64,000 bases of DNA from Pseudomonas panipatensis (GTDB taxonomy: Bacteria > Pseudomonadota > Gammaproteobacteria > Pseudomonadales > Pseudomonadaceae). The notes below the pieces were generated by a model, which worked only from the letters and a program-made list of their open reading frames with translations, made no database searches and had not been told where the DNA came from. The translations under genes and the position numbers were made by a program. Location: NCBI RefSeq assembly GCF_900099785.1, contig NZ_FNDS01000009.1:207525-271524 (forward strand), in the 5' to 3' direction. Shown here piece after piece: positions 8,583 to 18,600 of this stretch. Each line of letters opens with the position of its first letter. Position 1 is the first letter of the stretch.

Positions 8583-8617
8583 GACCATGGTTCGTCCTGG
8601 TTAGACGAACCATGGTC
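8583..8617. repeat. 35-bp palindromic repeat, perfect copy
   Basis: GACCATGGTTCGTC and its exact complement GACGAACCATGGTC flank a seven-base loop (CTGGTTA). It lies between the convergent XRE and binding-protein genes. Other copies are at 53893 and 55714, and a decayed one at 6702. There is no T-run, so it is not a classical terminator. Confidence 0.8.
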
Positions 8618-8690
8618 AATCGCAACTATCGATCTAACGCGAACGTTGAGCTTTCATACGGGCGCGAATTTGCACTTGGTCTGCGCTATA

Positions 8691-9833
8691 TCACTTCCCT
8701 TGTTGCTCATGCTTGCGCGCATCGAGCTGAGACCAGGCTTTCCCAATTTCTTCCCTTTGGGCGTCGGAGAATCGCTCGGGTAAAAACAGGCGGCGTTTCT
8801 CGTCCGATGTCAGCGGCGCCACGTCCGGAAGCAGCTTGCGATTGTTTGGGTTCTCCAGGTCAAGGCTGGGCGTGAAGTGCGTGGCCTTTGCGTTTCGCGC
8901 TGCTATCGCGGGTGCGAGCATGTAGTTGATGAACTGGTAGGCCGCCTTGCGGTTCGGTGCATTACGCGGAATGGCGAAGCTGTCGATGAAAACCAGTGCC
9001 CCCTCCTGGGGAATGCTGTAGCGCAAGTTGCCCTTGGCGTTGGCCATGGAGGCAATTCCATTCCAGGTCATTGCCGCACAGATTTTACCTTCCGACAGCT
9101 GGGATATGAGCGACGATAGCGAGTCTGTCCACAGCGGCAGATCTAGAGCATGTAGCTCGAGCGCCGCTTTCTGAATGACCCGGGCGCTCTGGTTCTGCAG
9201 GCTTCGGCCCTTGTAGTTCAGGAAGAGGGAGAGGGTTTGTTCCGGTACGCTGCCCAGAGTTGCGCCGCAGGTCTTCAGCTTGCTGGCGCTAGCTGGGTCG
9301 AACAGGACACTCCAACTGTTCGCGACGGGCCTCTGCAGCGTTTGCGATGCCAGGCTCTCGTTGACGAGCAGGCCGACGGTCCCCCACATGTACGGGGTGA
9401 CATAGCGGTCCGCCCGATTCCGAGCGGTGATCCGGGCCAGCAACTCCTTGCTGACCTGCGATCGGTTCGGCAGTAGCTCCTGATCGAGCTCGAGTAGCTG
9501 CTGTGCTTCGATCATCTGGTCGAGCTGAAAATCGGAGGGGACTATCACGTCGAAACGTTGGCCAGACGCCAGCGTCTTTTCCAGCTCGATCGCTGTCTGG
9601 TACTCGCTGTATTCGACGTGAATACCCGTGTCCCTTTCAAATCCCTGCAGCACCTCCGGGTCGATGTAGTTGGCCCAGTTGTAGACCCTGACGGTCTCGT
9701 CGGCGGCTACCGTCGTTACCGCAATTACCAGGCAGGTCCCGATCAGCCAGTGGTATCCCTTGCGCTGCGTTTTCCTCTCACTGGGGATGTCTCCAGGTCT
9801 CTCGTGCAGCGGTGACTCGATAGTTCCCCTCAT
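8691..9833 (-). CDS. Polyamine-type (PotF/SpuD-like) periplasmic substrate-binding protein, orphan
   Basis: After an N-terminal extension and a hydrophobic export segment (WLIGTCLVIAVTTVAA), the mature part begins ETVRVYNWANYIDPEVLQGFERDTG, the classic opening of spermidine/putrescine-binding proteins. Further family marks are FDVIVPSDFQLDQMI, YMWGTVGLLVN and the late IPQEGALVFIDSFAIPRNAPN. These proteins deliver polyamines or related amines to an ABC transporter, but no permease or ATPase genes are adjacent. AAGGAGG precedes the ATG by eight bases. The signal region follows about 28 polar residues, longer than usual, so a later start is possible. It could also serve as a sensor of amines. 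Substrate is not determinable by eye. Confidence 0.8.
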   Translation of the reverse strand: MRGTIESPLHERPGDIPSERKTQRKGYHWLIGTCLVIAVTTVAADETVRVYNWANYIDPEVLQGFERDTGIHVEYSEYQTAIELEKTLASGQRFDVIVPSDFQLDQMIEAQQLLELDQELLPNRSQVSKELLARITARNRADRYVTPYMWGTVGLLVNESLASQTLQRPVANSWSVLFDPASASKLKTCGATLGSVPEQTLSLFLNYKGRSLQNQSARVIQKAALELHALDLPLWTDSLSSLISQLSEGKICAAMTWNGIASMANAKGNLRYSIPQEGALVFIDSFAIPRNAPNRKAAYQFINYMLAPAIAARNAKATHFTPSLDLENPNNRKLLPDVAPLTSDEKRRLFLPERFSDAQREEIGKAWSQLDARKHEQQGK

Positions 9834-9861
9834 CGTTTCCGCCTCCTTCAGACATTATTAA

Positions 9862-9885
9862 TTGTTATATCTATCGTTACGCAAA
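9862..9885. promoter_or_regulatory. Weak match to the shared 24-bp catabolic operator
   Basis: The right half CGTTACGCAAA fits the consensus found at 22301 and 34528 well, while the left half is poor. It lies 29 bases before the start codon of the polyamine-binding protein gene on the minus strand. Confidence 0.3.
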
Positions 9886-10148
9886 ATACATGACGTGGAA
9901 GAGTCGTGCAAAGGGGGGAGGAAAAGGTGAAGCAGGGCAATCACAACGACTTGCTGAAGCACCTCGGTCTGCAGGTGCAAATCAGCGCCCGGAGAACGGG
10001 GCGTAGCGTCTGAGTCGAGGCAGGGGCACGAAGGTACTTCGATGCATCGGTTGCGACGCTCGTGCTGGTGGCCTCTGTCTTGGAGGGGGCTGCAGTCCGT
10101 CGCTTTCGTACGGCGCATTAACAGCTTGCTTGCAAGGAATTTCCTGAA

Positions 10149-10172
10149 TTAAGATAACTGTCGTTATCATAA
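10149..10172. promoter_or_regulatory. Inverted repeat resembling the shared 24-bp operator
   Basis: TTAAGATAACT and CGTTATCATAA are separated by GT, the same 11-2-11 layout as the operators further right. The inner AAC and GTT and the outer TTA and TAA are conserved. It lies between the divergent binding-protein and fadB-like genes. Confidence 0.45.
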
Positions 10173-10405
10173 ATTACGCGATCAGTTGCTTCAGGCCGCC
10201 AAGGGATCGTGGCTACCGCTCAGGATGACGTTGGCGGGCTGAGTGGCGACCGCTTTGATTGGTTCTGATGCGTACTGGTTTTACCGAACTCCCCGGTATC
10301 CCTGGGCCAAGTCGGTTCAGTGCGCGATTACCGCTTACCCGAGGGCAATTGGTAGTGCCTTGGGAGAGCACCCAACCGCATTCCTGCGAATGCCGGAGGT
10401 TGCAT

Positions 10406-10552
10406 ATGCGTCGGGTCCTATTTGCCTGTCTGGCCGTCGCCTTGGTCGCCGTTGTCGTCCACTCCATCAAGTCTCCGATCCTGCTCGCCGTTGCCCGACC
10501 GCATGCGGGATATCCAATCGTCAGCATTGGCCAGGTATTCGGCCGCTTCTGA
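10406..10552 (+). CDS. Possible 48-residue membrane microprotein
   Basis: The ATG is preceded by GGAGG with ideal six-base spacing. The product begins MRRVLFACLAVALVAVVVHS, a basic start and one hydrophobic helix, then a short tail. Nothing else supports it: no family, and a comparable frame exists on the other strand. It could equally be a decayed gene start. Confidence 0.3.
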   Translation: MRRVLFACLAVALVAVVVHSIKSPILLAVARPHAGYPIVSIGQVFGRF

Positions 10553-10680
10553 AGCGCCGGTTCCGATAGGTGTCATCTGTATTTCCAGACCGGCTTCCAT
10601 CCCGCTGAGCAAGAGCGCCCGCATAGGCGGGGACACTGCTGATGAGTGAGCTGGATAACACAACAAGAAGGACCCTCTCC

Positions 10681-12792
10681 ATGAGCGACTTGATCCATTA
10701 CTGCCTCGAAGACGGCATGGCCTTGATCGGCCTGTGCCGGCCACCCGTCAACGCCCTCAGCCAACGCATGCGCGTGGCCATCCTCTCCGCCTGCGAACGC
10801 GCAGCTGCGGATACCGAGGTGAAGGCGATCATCCTGCATGGCGTGCATGGGTTGTTCTGCGCAGGGGCGGATATCGCGGAGTTCGGTACCGATGCTGCGT
10901 TCGCCGAGCCGAGCTTGCCCGACACCCTGATGCGCATCAGCGAGATCGACAAGCCGGTCATAGCCGCTATTGGGAAGCTTGCATTGGGGGGAGGGCTGGA
11001 GCTGGCTCTGGCCTGCGGTTATCGCATTGGTGAGCCGGGAGCGCGCTTGGGATTGCCTGAAATCAATCTGGGGCTGATTCCCGGTGCTGGCGGTACCCAA
11101 CGCTTGCCGCGGCTGATTGGCGCCGAGTCGGCGCTTAACCTGATCCTTTCCGGCGAACAGGTCGATGCCGAACGTGCGCGCCTACTGGGAATCCTGGACC
11201 GTGTGGCGGATAACGCCGAGAGCCTGCTGGATGAGGCGCAAGCCTACGGACGGGAACTGATTGGCGCAGCGGCTCCTGCTAGGCCGGCTGAGCAGTGCCC
11301 AAAACCGGCCTCGGACCTTCCCGAAGATTTCTTTTCCCGCTTCCGTGAGAGCCAGGAGCCACTCTGGAAGAAACGCCTGGCGCCGCGCCTGGTGACGTCG
11401 GCGTTGGAGGCCGCCTGCCTGCTGACTTTGAAAGAGGGGCTGGCGCGTGAGTTGGCTCTATTCCAGCAGGCTGAAGCCTCCACGCAATCGCAGGCTCTGC
11501 GTCATCTGTTCTTCGCCGAGCGAGAAGCCGGACGTATTCCAGACATTCCCGCTGACTTGCCGCTACGCAGCATCCGCAAGGTTGCGGTGATAGGTGCTGG
11601 CACCATGGGCGGCGGTATCGCCATGAATTTCGTGAACGCCGGTATCCCGGTGGCGCTGCTGGAGCAGCAGAGCGCGGCGCTGGATCGAGGGCTGACACAG
11701 ATTCGCAACAACTACGAGATCAGCGTCAAGCGCGGCAAGCTGACTACCGCGCAGGTCGAAGCACGCATGGAATTGCTGTACGGGACCCTTGATTACGCGG
11801 ACCTGGCCGACGCCGATCTGGTGATCGAGGCCGTGTTCGAGAAAATGGAGATCAAGCAGCAGGTATTCCAGACCTTGGATCAGGTGTGCAAGCCCGGCGC
11901 CATCCTGGCGACCAACACGTCGTCCCTGGACGTCGATGCCATTGCTATGTCCATTTCACGGCCGCAAGACGTGATCGGCCTACATTTCTTCAGTCCGGCC
12001 AACGTCATGCGTCTGCTCGAGGTGGTGCGTGGTAAGGCTACTGCGCCTGACGTGCTGGCCACGACCATGCAGATCGCCAAGCGTATTGGCAAGCTCGCGG
12101 TGGTTTCCGGGGTTTGCTTCGGTTTCATCGGCAACCGCATGCTCGAGCCGTATTCGCGCGAGGCACACCGCCTGTTGCTGGAAGGGGCCACGCCGGCGCA
12201 GGTGGACCAGGTGCTGACTGGCGTAGGCCTGAACATGGGTATTTTCAGCATGCAGGATCTCGCCGGTGTCGACGTGCTCTATCTGATTCGCCAGGCGAAT
12301 CGCACCGCCAGCGTTCATGACGAGAGTTATTGCCGCATGGGCGACGAGCTGTATGCATTGCAGCGCTATGGCCAGAAAAGCGGACGTGGGTTCTATCGCT
12401 ATGAAGGCCGGGACCGCCGTGAGGATCCGGAGGTGGTTGCCCTGGCTGAGCGGCTGTCCAGCGAACTGGGTATTTCGCGTCGCGCCATCGACGATCAGGA
12501 AATTCATGATCGCTGCCTCTTCATGCTGATCAACGAAGGTATTCAGTTGCTCGATGAGGGCATCGCCCTGCGTGCCAGCGATATCGATCTGGTCTGGATC
12601 AACGGCTACGGCTTCCCCGCTCTTCTCGGCGGACCGATGCATTACGCCGAACAGATTGGGTTGGCGAGCGTGCTTGCTGGCATCCAGCGCTATCGCAGCG
12701 AACTGGGCGCCTATGGCGAGATGTGGTTCAAGCCTGCGCCGCTGCTGGAGCGCCTGGTCGCCGCCGGCAAGACGCACATCGAGCGATTCTGA
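10681..12792 (+). CDS. Bifunctional enoyl-CoA hydratase / 3-hydroxyacyl-CoA dehydrogenase
   Basis: The 703-residue protein combines two beta-oxidation activities, as in FadB/FadJ and peroxisomal multifunctional enzyme type 1. The N-terminal crotonase part has FCAGADIAEFG (oxyanion region), ALGGGLELALACGYR and INLGLIPGAGGTQRLPRLIG with the catalytic glutamate. From about residue 298 an NAD-binding Rossmann motif VAVIGAGTMGGGIAMNF starts the 3-hydroxyacyl-CoA dehydrogenase domain, with IEAVFEKMEIKQQVF and the C-terminal helical domains after residue 470. AAGGA lies eight bases before the chosen ATG; a GTG- or ATG-started extension of 13 residues is possible. An SDR gene follows in the same direction, and both probably act on acyl-CoA intermediates in the cytoplasm. 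Confidence 0.9.
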   Translation: MSDLIHYCLEDGMALIGLCRPPVNALSQRMRVAILSACERAAADTEVKAIILHGVHGLFCAGADIAEFGTDAAFAEPSLPDTLMRISEIDKPVIAAIGKLALGGGLELALACGYRIGEPGARLGLPEINLGLIPGAGGTQRLPRLIGAESALNLILSGEQVDAERARLLGILDRVADNAESLLDEAQAYGRELIGAAAPARPAEQCPKPASDLPEDFFSRFRESQEPLWKKRLAPRLVTSALEAACLLTLKEGLARELALFQQAEASTQSQALRHLFFAEREAGRIPDIPADLPLRSIRKVAVIGAGTMGGGIAMNFVNAGIPVALLEQQSAALDRGLTQIRNNYEISVKRGKLTTAQVEARMELLYGTLDYADLADADLVIEAVFEKMEIKQQVFQTLDQVCKPGAILATNTSSLDVDAIAMSISRPQDVIGLHFFSPANVMRLLEVVRGKATAPDVLATTMQIAKRIGKLAVVSGVCFGFIGNRMLEPYSREAHRLLLEGATPAQVDQVLTGVGLNMGIFSMQDLAGVDVLYLIRQANRTASVHDESYCRMGDELYALQRYGQKSGRGFYRYEGRDRREDPEVVALAERLSSELGISRRAIDDQEIHDRCLFMLINEGIQLLDEGIALRASDIDLVWINGYGFPALLGGPMHYAEQIGLASVLAGIQRYRSELGAYGEMWFKPAPLLERLVAAGKTHIERF

Positions 12793-12961
12793 GCATTCCC
12801 TTGCGCTTCGGGAGAGCCGGGCGGTGATAGGGACCACGCATCCCTCGTCCAGGTGATCTCCCGAAGTGAAAGGGAACCTATTTGCAAAGCCAGGGCCCCG
12901 GTCGTGGGGACGTCGTTGAAGCGTCCTTGGCCGCCGGTCATTTTTCCTCCGAGAGATGTCG

Positions 12962-13744
12962 ATGAACGAGATAGTCACCCAGCGTTTTTCCCTTGCCGGT
13001 CGAACAGTTCTGATTACCGGTGCGTCTAGCGGCATTGGCGCGCACCTGGCCAGGCTCGCCGCGCGCTCTGGCGCTCAAGTGGTACTTGCAGCTCGACGGG
13101 TCAGCAGGTTGGAGCAACTGGCGCTGGATATCGAGTGGGAGGGAGGAAAGTCCTTGCCTGTTGCCATGGACGTCACCAGTCGTGCCAGCGTTGAGGCCGT
13201 CTTCGATGCGGCCGAAGCGCATTTCGGCGTGATCGATGTCGTTCTTAACAATGCCGGGATTGGCAATGGACAGCGGCCGCTGGAGATCAGCGAAGAAGAC
13301 TGGCGCGCGATGCTTTCGACCAACCTCGACGGCGTGTGGCGCGTTGCCCAGGTCGCCGCACAGCGATTAGTCAAGGCGGGGCGGGGCGGCAGCATCGTCA
13401 ATGTCGCCTCGATCCTCGGTCTGCGTGTCGGGACTGGCTACAGCCACTACTGCGCTGCCAAGGCGGGGGTAGTGCAACTGACCAAATCGCTGGCGCTAGA
13501 ACTGGCACGATTCGGGATTCGAGTGAATGCCATAGCTCCTGGTTACTTCCGAACCGAGATGAACGAGGAATTCTTCGACAGCGAAAAGGGCAACGATTAC
13601 ATCCGCCAGTTGGTACCCATGCGCCGGCTCGGGGAGCTGAGCGAGCTGGATGGGCCCTTCCTCCTGCTGGCCAGTAATGCTGGCTCATTCATGACCGGCA
13701 GCATCCTGGCGACCGATGGCGGCCATCTGCTGAGCAGCTTGTGA
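12962..13744 (+). CDS. Short-chain dehydrogenase/reductase (SDR)
   Basis: A classical SDR of 260 residues. It shows the dinucleotide-binding TGASSGIGAHLARLAA, the NNAG motif (VLNNAGIGN), the catalytic serine region (IVNVASILG) and the Tyr-X-X-X-Lys pair in YCAAKAG. The C-terminus ends DGGHLLSSL. It probably interconverts a hydroxyl and a keto group, perhaps a 3-hydroxyacyl-CoA or an alcohol in the same pathway as the preceding bifunctional enzyme. GAGAG is six bases before the chosen ATG; another in-frame ATG lies two codons upstream. The gene is convergent with nfxB. Confidence 0.85.
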   Translation: MNEIVTQRFSLAGRTVLITGASSGIGAHLARLAARSGAQVVLAARRVSRLEQLALDIEWEGGKSLPVAMDVTSRASVEAVFDAAEAHFGVIDVVLNNAGIGNGQRPLEISEEDWRAMLSTNLDGVWRVAQVAAQRLVKAGRGGSIVNVASILGLRVGTGYSHYCAAKAGVVQLTKSLALELARFGIRVNAIAPGYFRTEMNEEFFDSEKGNDYIRQLVPMRRLGELSELDGPFLLLASNAGSFMTGSILATDGGHLLSSL

Positions 13745-13765
13745 GTCGATGATTCAGGGGGGCGG

Positions 13766-14332
13766 CTAGACGGCACCAGCCGGGCTGGCCGCGCCATGCA
13801 GGAACATCTGCTCCAGCACGCTGGCTGAGCCGGAGCTGGCTGCACGTCCGCGCCGCTCAGCATCGACCATCCCGTAGATCAGTGTGATGAACAGCTCAGT
13901 GAAGACGGCCGCTGTGATGTCGATGCGGAACACTCCGTTTTGCTGGCCGCGCAGGAAGAAGGCATCCAGGGCGTCGATGTAGGACTGCCAACGGGAGCCG
14001 TCGGCGTCGGGCGAGAGGAAGTCGGGGCTGTACTGGAACATCAGGAATGCCAGCAGTTCACGGTGGGTGAGGTGCTCGCCGATGAGCCGGCGCAGGGCGT
14101 CCAGCGGCTCGGAGCGCTGCAGGTCGCAGGTGTCGATGACTTGCTTGAGGACCGTTTCGCCATGGCTTTGCAGCATTTCCACGAGGTTGTCGCGGGTGCC
14201 GCAGAAGCGGTGCAGCGTGGCTTTACTGACACCGGCCGCTTCGGCGAGCTCCTTCAGGGTCGCGCGCGGGCGTTCGACGATGGCCACGGCCAGTGCCTTG
14301 ATCAATCGTTCGTCATGCGCAGTCAGGGTCAT
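13766..14332 (-). CDS. nfxB: NfxB, TetR-like repressor of the MexCD-OprJ efflux pump
   Basis: The 188-residue protein closely follows P. aeruginosa NfxB as I recall it. The N-terminus LTAHDERLIKALAVAIVERP, the helix-turn-helix ATLKELAEAAGVSKATLHRFCGTRDN and the C-terminal stretch FFLRGQQNGVFRIDIT are nearly identical in type. NfxB represses its own gene and the divergent mexCD-oprJ operon; loss-of-function mutants overproduce the pump. The gene is divergent from mexC with 167 bases between the start codons, as in P. aeruginosa. A CATATGAG palindrome in that gap is the likely operator. Confidence 0.93.
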   Translation of the reverse strand: MTLTAHDERLIKALAVAIVERPRATLKELAEAAGVSKATLHRFCGTRDNLVEMLQSHGETVLKQVIDTCDLQRSEPLDALRRLIGEHLTHRELLAFLMFQYSPDFLSPDADGSRWQSYIDALDAFFLRGQQNGVFRIDITAAVFTELFITLIYGMVDAERRGRAASSGSASVLEQMFLHGAASPAGAV

Positions 14333-14423
14333 CGGCGGACCTCGGGTCGGTTTGGGCTGGGCGCATTTTGCAGAAATCCCAGGCTCATCGAAAGGGGAAG
14401 ACGCAGAAAAGCAAAAAATAATT

Positions 14424-14449
14424 CATATGAGACAAAATTGACTCATATG
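14424..14449. promoter_or_regulatory. Palindrome in the nfxB-mexC promoter region, candidate NfxB operator
   Basis: CATATGAG and its complement CTCATATG are ten bases apart, with ACAAAATTGA between. The right half overlaps a possible -35 (TTGACT) of the mexC promoter, so binding would block transcription. Assignment to NfxB rests on location. Confidence 0.6.
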
Positions 14450-14499
14450 GTTTTTGGTGAAATCATCTGCGCCGTTTTTAATCAAGGTCCGGGTGAATC

Positions 14500-15642
14500 A
14501 TGGGCAGTGTGCGTGCAATGGGGTGGGTCGGCGTCGTGGTAGCGGCCTTGGGGTTGGTGGGCTGTGGCCCTGAAGAGGCGCAACAGGCGTCGGCCGAGGT
14601 GCCGCGCCCGGTGGGCGTGGTGACGGTGATCGCCGAGCCGCTGGTGCTCACCGCGGAATTGCCCGGGCGGATCGAGCCCATGCGGGTCGCCGAAGTGCGC
14701 GCGCGGGTCGCCGGTATCGTGCTGAAGAAGCGCTTCGAGGAAGGCGCCGACGTCAAGGCGGGCGAGCTGTTGTTCCAGATCGACCCGGCACCGCTCAAGG
14801 CTGCCGTGTCCCGCGCCGAGGGTGAACTGGCGCGTGCCCAGGCCGCGCTGTACGAAGCCCAGGCTCGGGTGAAGCGCTATGCGCCGCTGGTGAAGATCGA
14901 GGCGGTCAGCCAGCAGGACTTCGACAGCGCCACGGCCGACATGCGCAGTGCGCAGGCCGCTACCCGTTCGGCCGAGGCCGACCTGGAAACCGCCCGCTTG
15001 AACCTGGGCTATGCCTCGGTCACCGCTCCGATTTCCGGGCGTATCGGTCGTGCGCAGGTCACCGAAGGTGCGCTGGTCGGTCAGGGCGAGGCCACGCTGA
15101 TGGCGCGCATCCAGCAACTCGATCCGATCTATGCCGACTTCACCCAGCCTGTAGCCGACGCCTTGCGCCTGCGTGAAACGCTCAGCCAGGGTGGGCTGTC
15201 GGCCGGCGATCGCAATGCGCTGACGATCCGCGTCGAGGGCACCCAGTACGAACGACAGGGCTCTCTGCAGTTCACCGACGTGTCGGTGGATCGCGGCACT
15301 GGCCAGGTCGCCCTGCGCGGCAAGTTTGCCAATCCCGACGGTGTGTTGCTGCCTGGCATGTACGTGCGCGTTCGGGCGCCGCAGGGCACCGATAGCCAAG
15401 CCATCCTGGTCCCGCAACGTGCCGTGCAGCGAGCCAGCGATGGCAGTGCGGGCGTGCTGGTTGTGGGCGAGGGCGAGCGCGTCGAACTGCGCCCGGTGAA
15501 GACCGGCGTGATGCAGGACTCGCGCTGGCAGATCAGTGAAGGGTTGAAGGCGGGCGACCGCGTTGTCGTCGGAGGCCTGGCCGGCTTGCAGCCTGGCGCC
15601 CTGGTCGTGTCGCACCCTGAGCAACAGGCGTCGCGCCAGTAG
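14500..15642 (+). CDS. mexC: MexC, periplasmic adaptor of the MexCD-OprJ efflux pump
   Basis: A membrane-fusion protein of 380 residues. It has a lipoprotein-like signal (LGLVGCGPE) with a lipobox cysteine near residue 23, then paired barrel-sandwich and lipoyl motifs (LPGRIEPMRVAEVRARVAGIVLKKRFEEG; LNLGYASVTAPISGRIGRAQV) around an alpha-hairpin. The sequence follows P. aeruginosa MexC nearly residue for residue in the stretch ISGRIGRAQVTEGALVGQGE. MexC links the inner-membrane pump MexD to the outer-membrane channel OprJ. The operon order mexC-mexD-oprJ with divergent nfxB is preserved. The system exports fluoroquinolones, some beta-lactams and cationic biocides in P. aeruginosa. Confidence 0.95.
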   Translation: MGSVRAMGWVGVVVAALGLVGCGPEEAQQASAEVPRPVGVVTVIAEPLVLTAELPGRIEPMRVAEVRARVAGIVLKKRFEEGADVKAGELLFQIDPAPLKAAVSRAEGELARAQAALYEAQARVKRYAPLVKIEAVSQQDFDSATADMRSAQAATRSAEADLETARLNLGYASVTAPISGRIGRAQVTEGALVGQGEATLMARIQQLDPIYADFTQPVADALRLRETLSQGGLSAGDRNALTIRVEGTQYERQGSLQFTDVSVDRGTGQVALRGKFANPDGVLLPGMYVRVRAPQGTDSQAILVPQRAVQRASDGSAGVLVVGEGERVELRPVKTGVMQDSRWQISEGLKAGDRVVVGGLAGLQPGALVVSHPEQQASRQ

Positions 15643-15669
15643 CGCCGGTTTCGCCGCGAGGAATCTTCA

Positions 15670-18600
15670 ATGTCCGAGTTCTTCATCAAGCGCCCGAATT
15701 TTGCCTGGGTCGTGGCGCTGTTCATTTCCCTGGCCGGCCTGCTGGTCATTCCGCTGCTGCCAGTCGCGCAGTACCCCAACGTCGCACCGCCGCAGATCAC
15801 CATTACTGCGACCTATCCCGGCGCCTCTGCAAAGGTGCTGGTGGATTCGGTCACCAGCGTGGTTGAGGAGTCGCTCAACGGTGCCAAGGGTCTCCTGTAT
15901 TTCGAGTCGACCAGCAACTCCAACGGCATCGCCGAGGTGGTTGTCACCTTCCAGCCCGGCACCGATCCGCAGTTGGCTCAGGTCGACGTACAAAATCGCC
16001 TGAAGAAGGCCGAGGCACGCATGCCGCAAGCCGTGCTCACCCAAGGCATGGAGGTCGAGCAGACCAGCGCCGGCTTCTTGCTGATCTACGCGCTCAGCTA
16101 CAAGGACGGCGCGAAGCACGACGACACCACGCTGCTCGGTGACTACGCCGCACGCAACATCAACAATGAGCTGCGTCGTGTTCCCGGTGTCGGCAAGCTG
16201 CAGTTCTTCTCCTCCGAAGCGGCCATGCGGGTCTGGATCGACCCGCAGAAGCTGGTGGGCTTCGGACTGTCTATCGATGACGTGAGCAACGCGATTCGCG
16301 GCCAGAACGTGCAGGTGCCGGCCGGCAGTTTCGGCAGCTCGCCCGGCAGCGCCCAGCAGGAGCTAACCGCGACCCTGGCGGTGAAGGGCTCGCTGGATGA
16401 CCCGGAGGAGTTCGGCCGCATTGTCCTGCGTGCCAATGGTGATGGTTCGGTGGTGCGCCTCGCGGACGTTGCGCGCGTGGAAGTCGGCAGCGAGAGCTAC
16501 AACTTCTCCTCGCGGCTGAACGGCAAGCCGGCGGTGGCTGGTGCAGTGCAGCTGTCACCGGGCGCCAACGCCATCCAGACCGCCGAGGCGGTGAAGCATC
16601 GTCTGGACGAGCTGTCGGCGAACTTCCCGAGCGATGTGGAGTATTCCGTTCCCTACGACACTTCCCGCTTCGTCGACGTCGCCATCGAGAAGGTGCTGCA
16701 CACCCTGGCCGAGGCCATGGTGTTGGTGTTCATGGTGATGTTCCTGTTCCTGCAGAACGTGCGCTACACGCTGATCCCGGCGATCGTGGTGCCGGTGTGC
16801 CTGCTCGGCACTCTGACGGTGATGTACCTGCTGGGCTTCTCGGTGAACATGATGACCATGTTCGGCATGGTGCTGGCCATCGGCATCCTGGTGGACGATG
16901 CCATCGTGGTGGTGGAGAACGTCGAGCGGATCATGGCAGAGGAGGGGCTGTCGCCGGCGGCGGCCACGGTCAAGGCGATGGGGCAGGTGTCCGGCGCCAT
17001 CATCGGCATCACCCTGGTGCTCTCGGCGGTGTTCCTGCCTCTGGCCTTCATGGCCGGCTCGGTCGGCGTCATCTACAAGCAATTCTCGCTGTCGCTGGCG
17101 GTGTCGATCCTGTTCTCCGGCTTCCTCGCCCTGACCTTCACCCCGGCGTTGTGCGCCACTCTGCTTAAGCCGATTGCCCACGGGCACCATGAGAAACGCG
17201 GCTTCTTCGGCGCCTTCAACCGCGCCTTCGCTAGCCTCACGCAGCGCTATAGCTGGCTGAACAGCGGGCTGGTGCAACGCTCCGGGCGCGTGATGCTGGT
17301 CTATGCCGGTGTGCTGGCGCTGCTCGGCTACACCTATCTGCGCGTTCCGGAAGCCTTTGTCCCGGCGGAAGACCTCGGCTACACCATCGTGGACATCCAG
17401 CTGCCGCCAGGCGCCACCCGGGAGCGCACCAACGCGACCGGCCAGGAGCTGGAGCGCTTCCTGCAGTCGCGCAAGGCAGTCGACTCGTCCTTCCTGGTGA
17501 TGGGTTTCAGCTTCTCCGGCATGGGAGAGAACGCCGCGCTGGCTTTCCCGACCCTGAAGGACTGGTCCGTGCGCGGCAAGGAGCAATCCGCCGAGGCGGA
17601 AGCGACTGCGATCAACGCGCACTTCGCCGCGCTCGACGACGGCGCAATCATGGCGGTGTCGCCGCCGCCCATCGACGGCCTAGGCAATTCCGGTGGTTTC
17701 GCCCTGCGCCTGCAGGACCGCGCCGGTCTCGGCCGCAAAGCCCTGCTGGCCGCCCGCGACCAGTTGCTGGAACAGGCCAGCCACAACCCGAAGATCCTCT
17801 ACGCGGTGATGGAGGGGTTGGCCGAGGCGCCGCAGCTGCGCCTGGAAATCGACCGCGACAAGGCACGCACCCTAGGCGTGAGCTTCGAGTCGATCAGCAG
17901 CGCGCTGTCTACGGCTTTCGGCTCGGCGGTGATCAACGACTTCACCAACGCCGGCCGCCAGCAGCGTGTCGTGGTGCAGGCGGAGCAGGGCGCGCGGATG
18001 ACGCCGGAAAGTGTGCTGCAGCTGTACGTGCCCAACGTCAGCGGCGAGCTGGTGCCGCTCAGCGCCTTCGTCAGCACCCGTTGGGAGGAGGGGCCGATGC
18101 AGCTGGTGCGCTACAACGGCTACCCGTCGATCCGCATCTCCGGCGATGCCATGTATGGCACGAGCACGGGCGAAGCCATGGCCGAGATGGAGCGTCTGGC
18201 ATCGCAGCTGCCGGCCGGTATCAGCTACGAATGGACCGGCCTGTCGTACCAGGAGAAGGTCGCCAGTGGCCAGGCGGCGCAACTGTTCGCCCTGGCCATC
18301 CTGGTGGTGTTCCTCTTGCTCGTGGCCCTCTACGAGAGCTGGGCGATCCCGCTGACCGTAATGCTGATTGTGCCCATCGGCGCGTTGGGTGCGGTGCTGG
18401 CCGTGATTGTGGTCGGCCTGCCCAACGACGTTTACTTCAAGGTCGGCCTGATCACCATCATTGGCCTCGCGGCGAAGAACGCCATCCTCATCGTCGAGTT
18501 CGCCAAGGAACTCTGGGAAAAGGGCTACGGCCTGCGCGAGGCCGCCGTCGAGGCCGCGCGCCTGCGATTCCGCCCAATCGTGATGACTTCTGTGGCCTTC

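Larger units (their letters stand above)
9834..10680. other. Long intergenic region with possible operators and one small reading frame
   Basis: This is about 850 bases between divergent genes. I see the promoter side of the binding-protein gene, the inverted repeat at 10149 and one small open frame with a good ribosome site at 10406. The segment between 10173 and 10400 shows nothing I can support. Several overlapping frames on both strands around 10420-10640 look like mutual shadows. Confidence 0.5.

Noticed and set aside
8583..8617. Rho-independent terminator
   Set aside because: The hairpin is perfect but no T-run follows on either strand, and identical copies occur elsewhere, so I list it as a repeat.
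10418..10744. Minus-strand gene before the fadB-like gene
   Set aside because: The frame overlaps the promoter and start of the fadB-like gene and shows no family and no good ribosome site, although part of it looks protein-like.
16555..17622. Minus-strand frame of 355 codons inside mexD
   Set aside because: MexD is unmistakable on the plus strand; the other frame is a low-complexity shadow rich in His, Arg and Gln.
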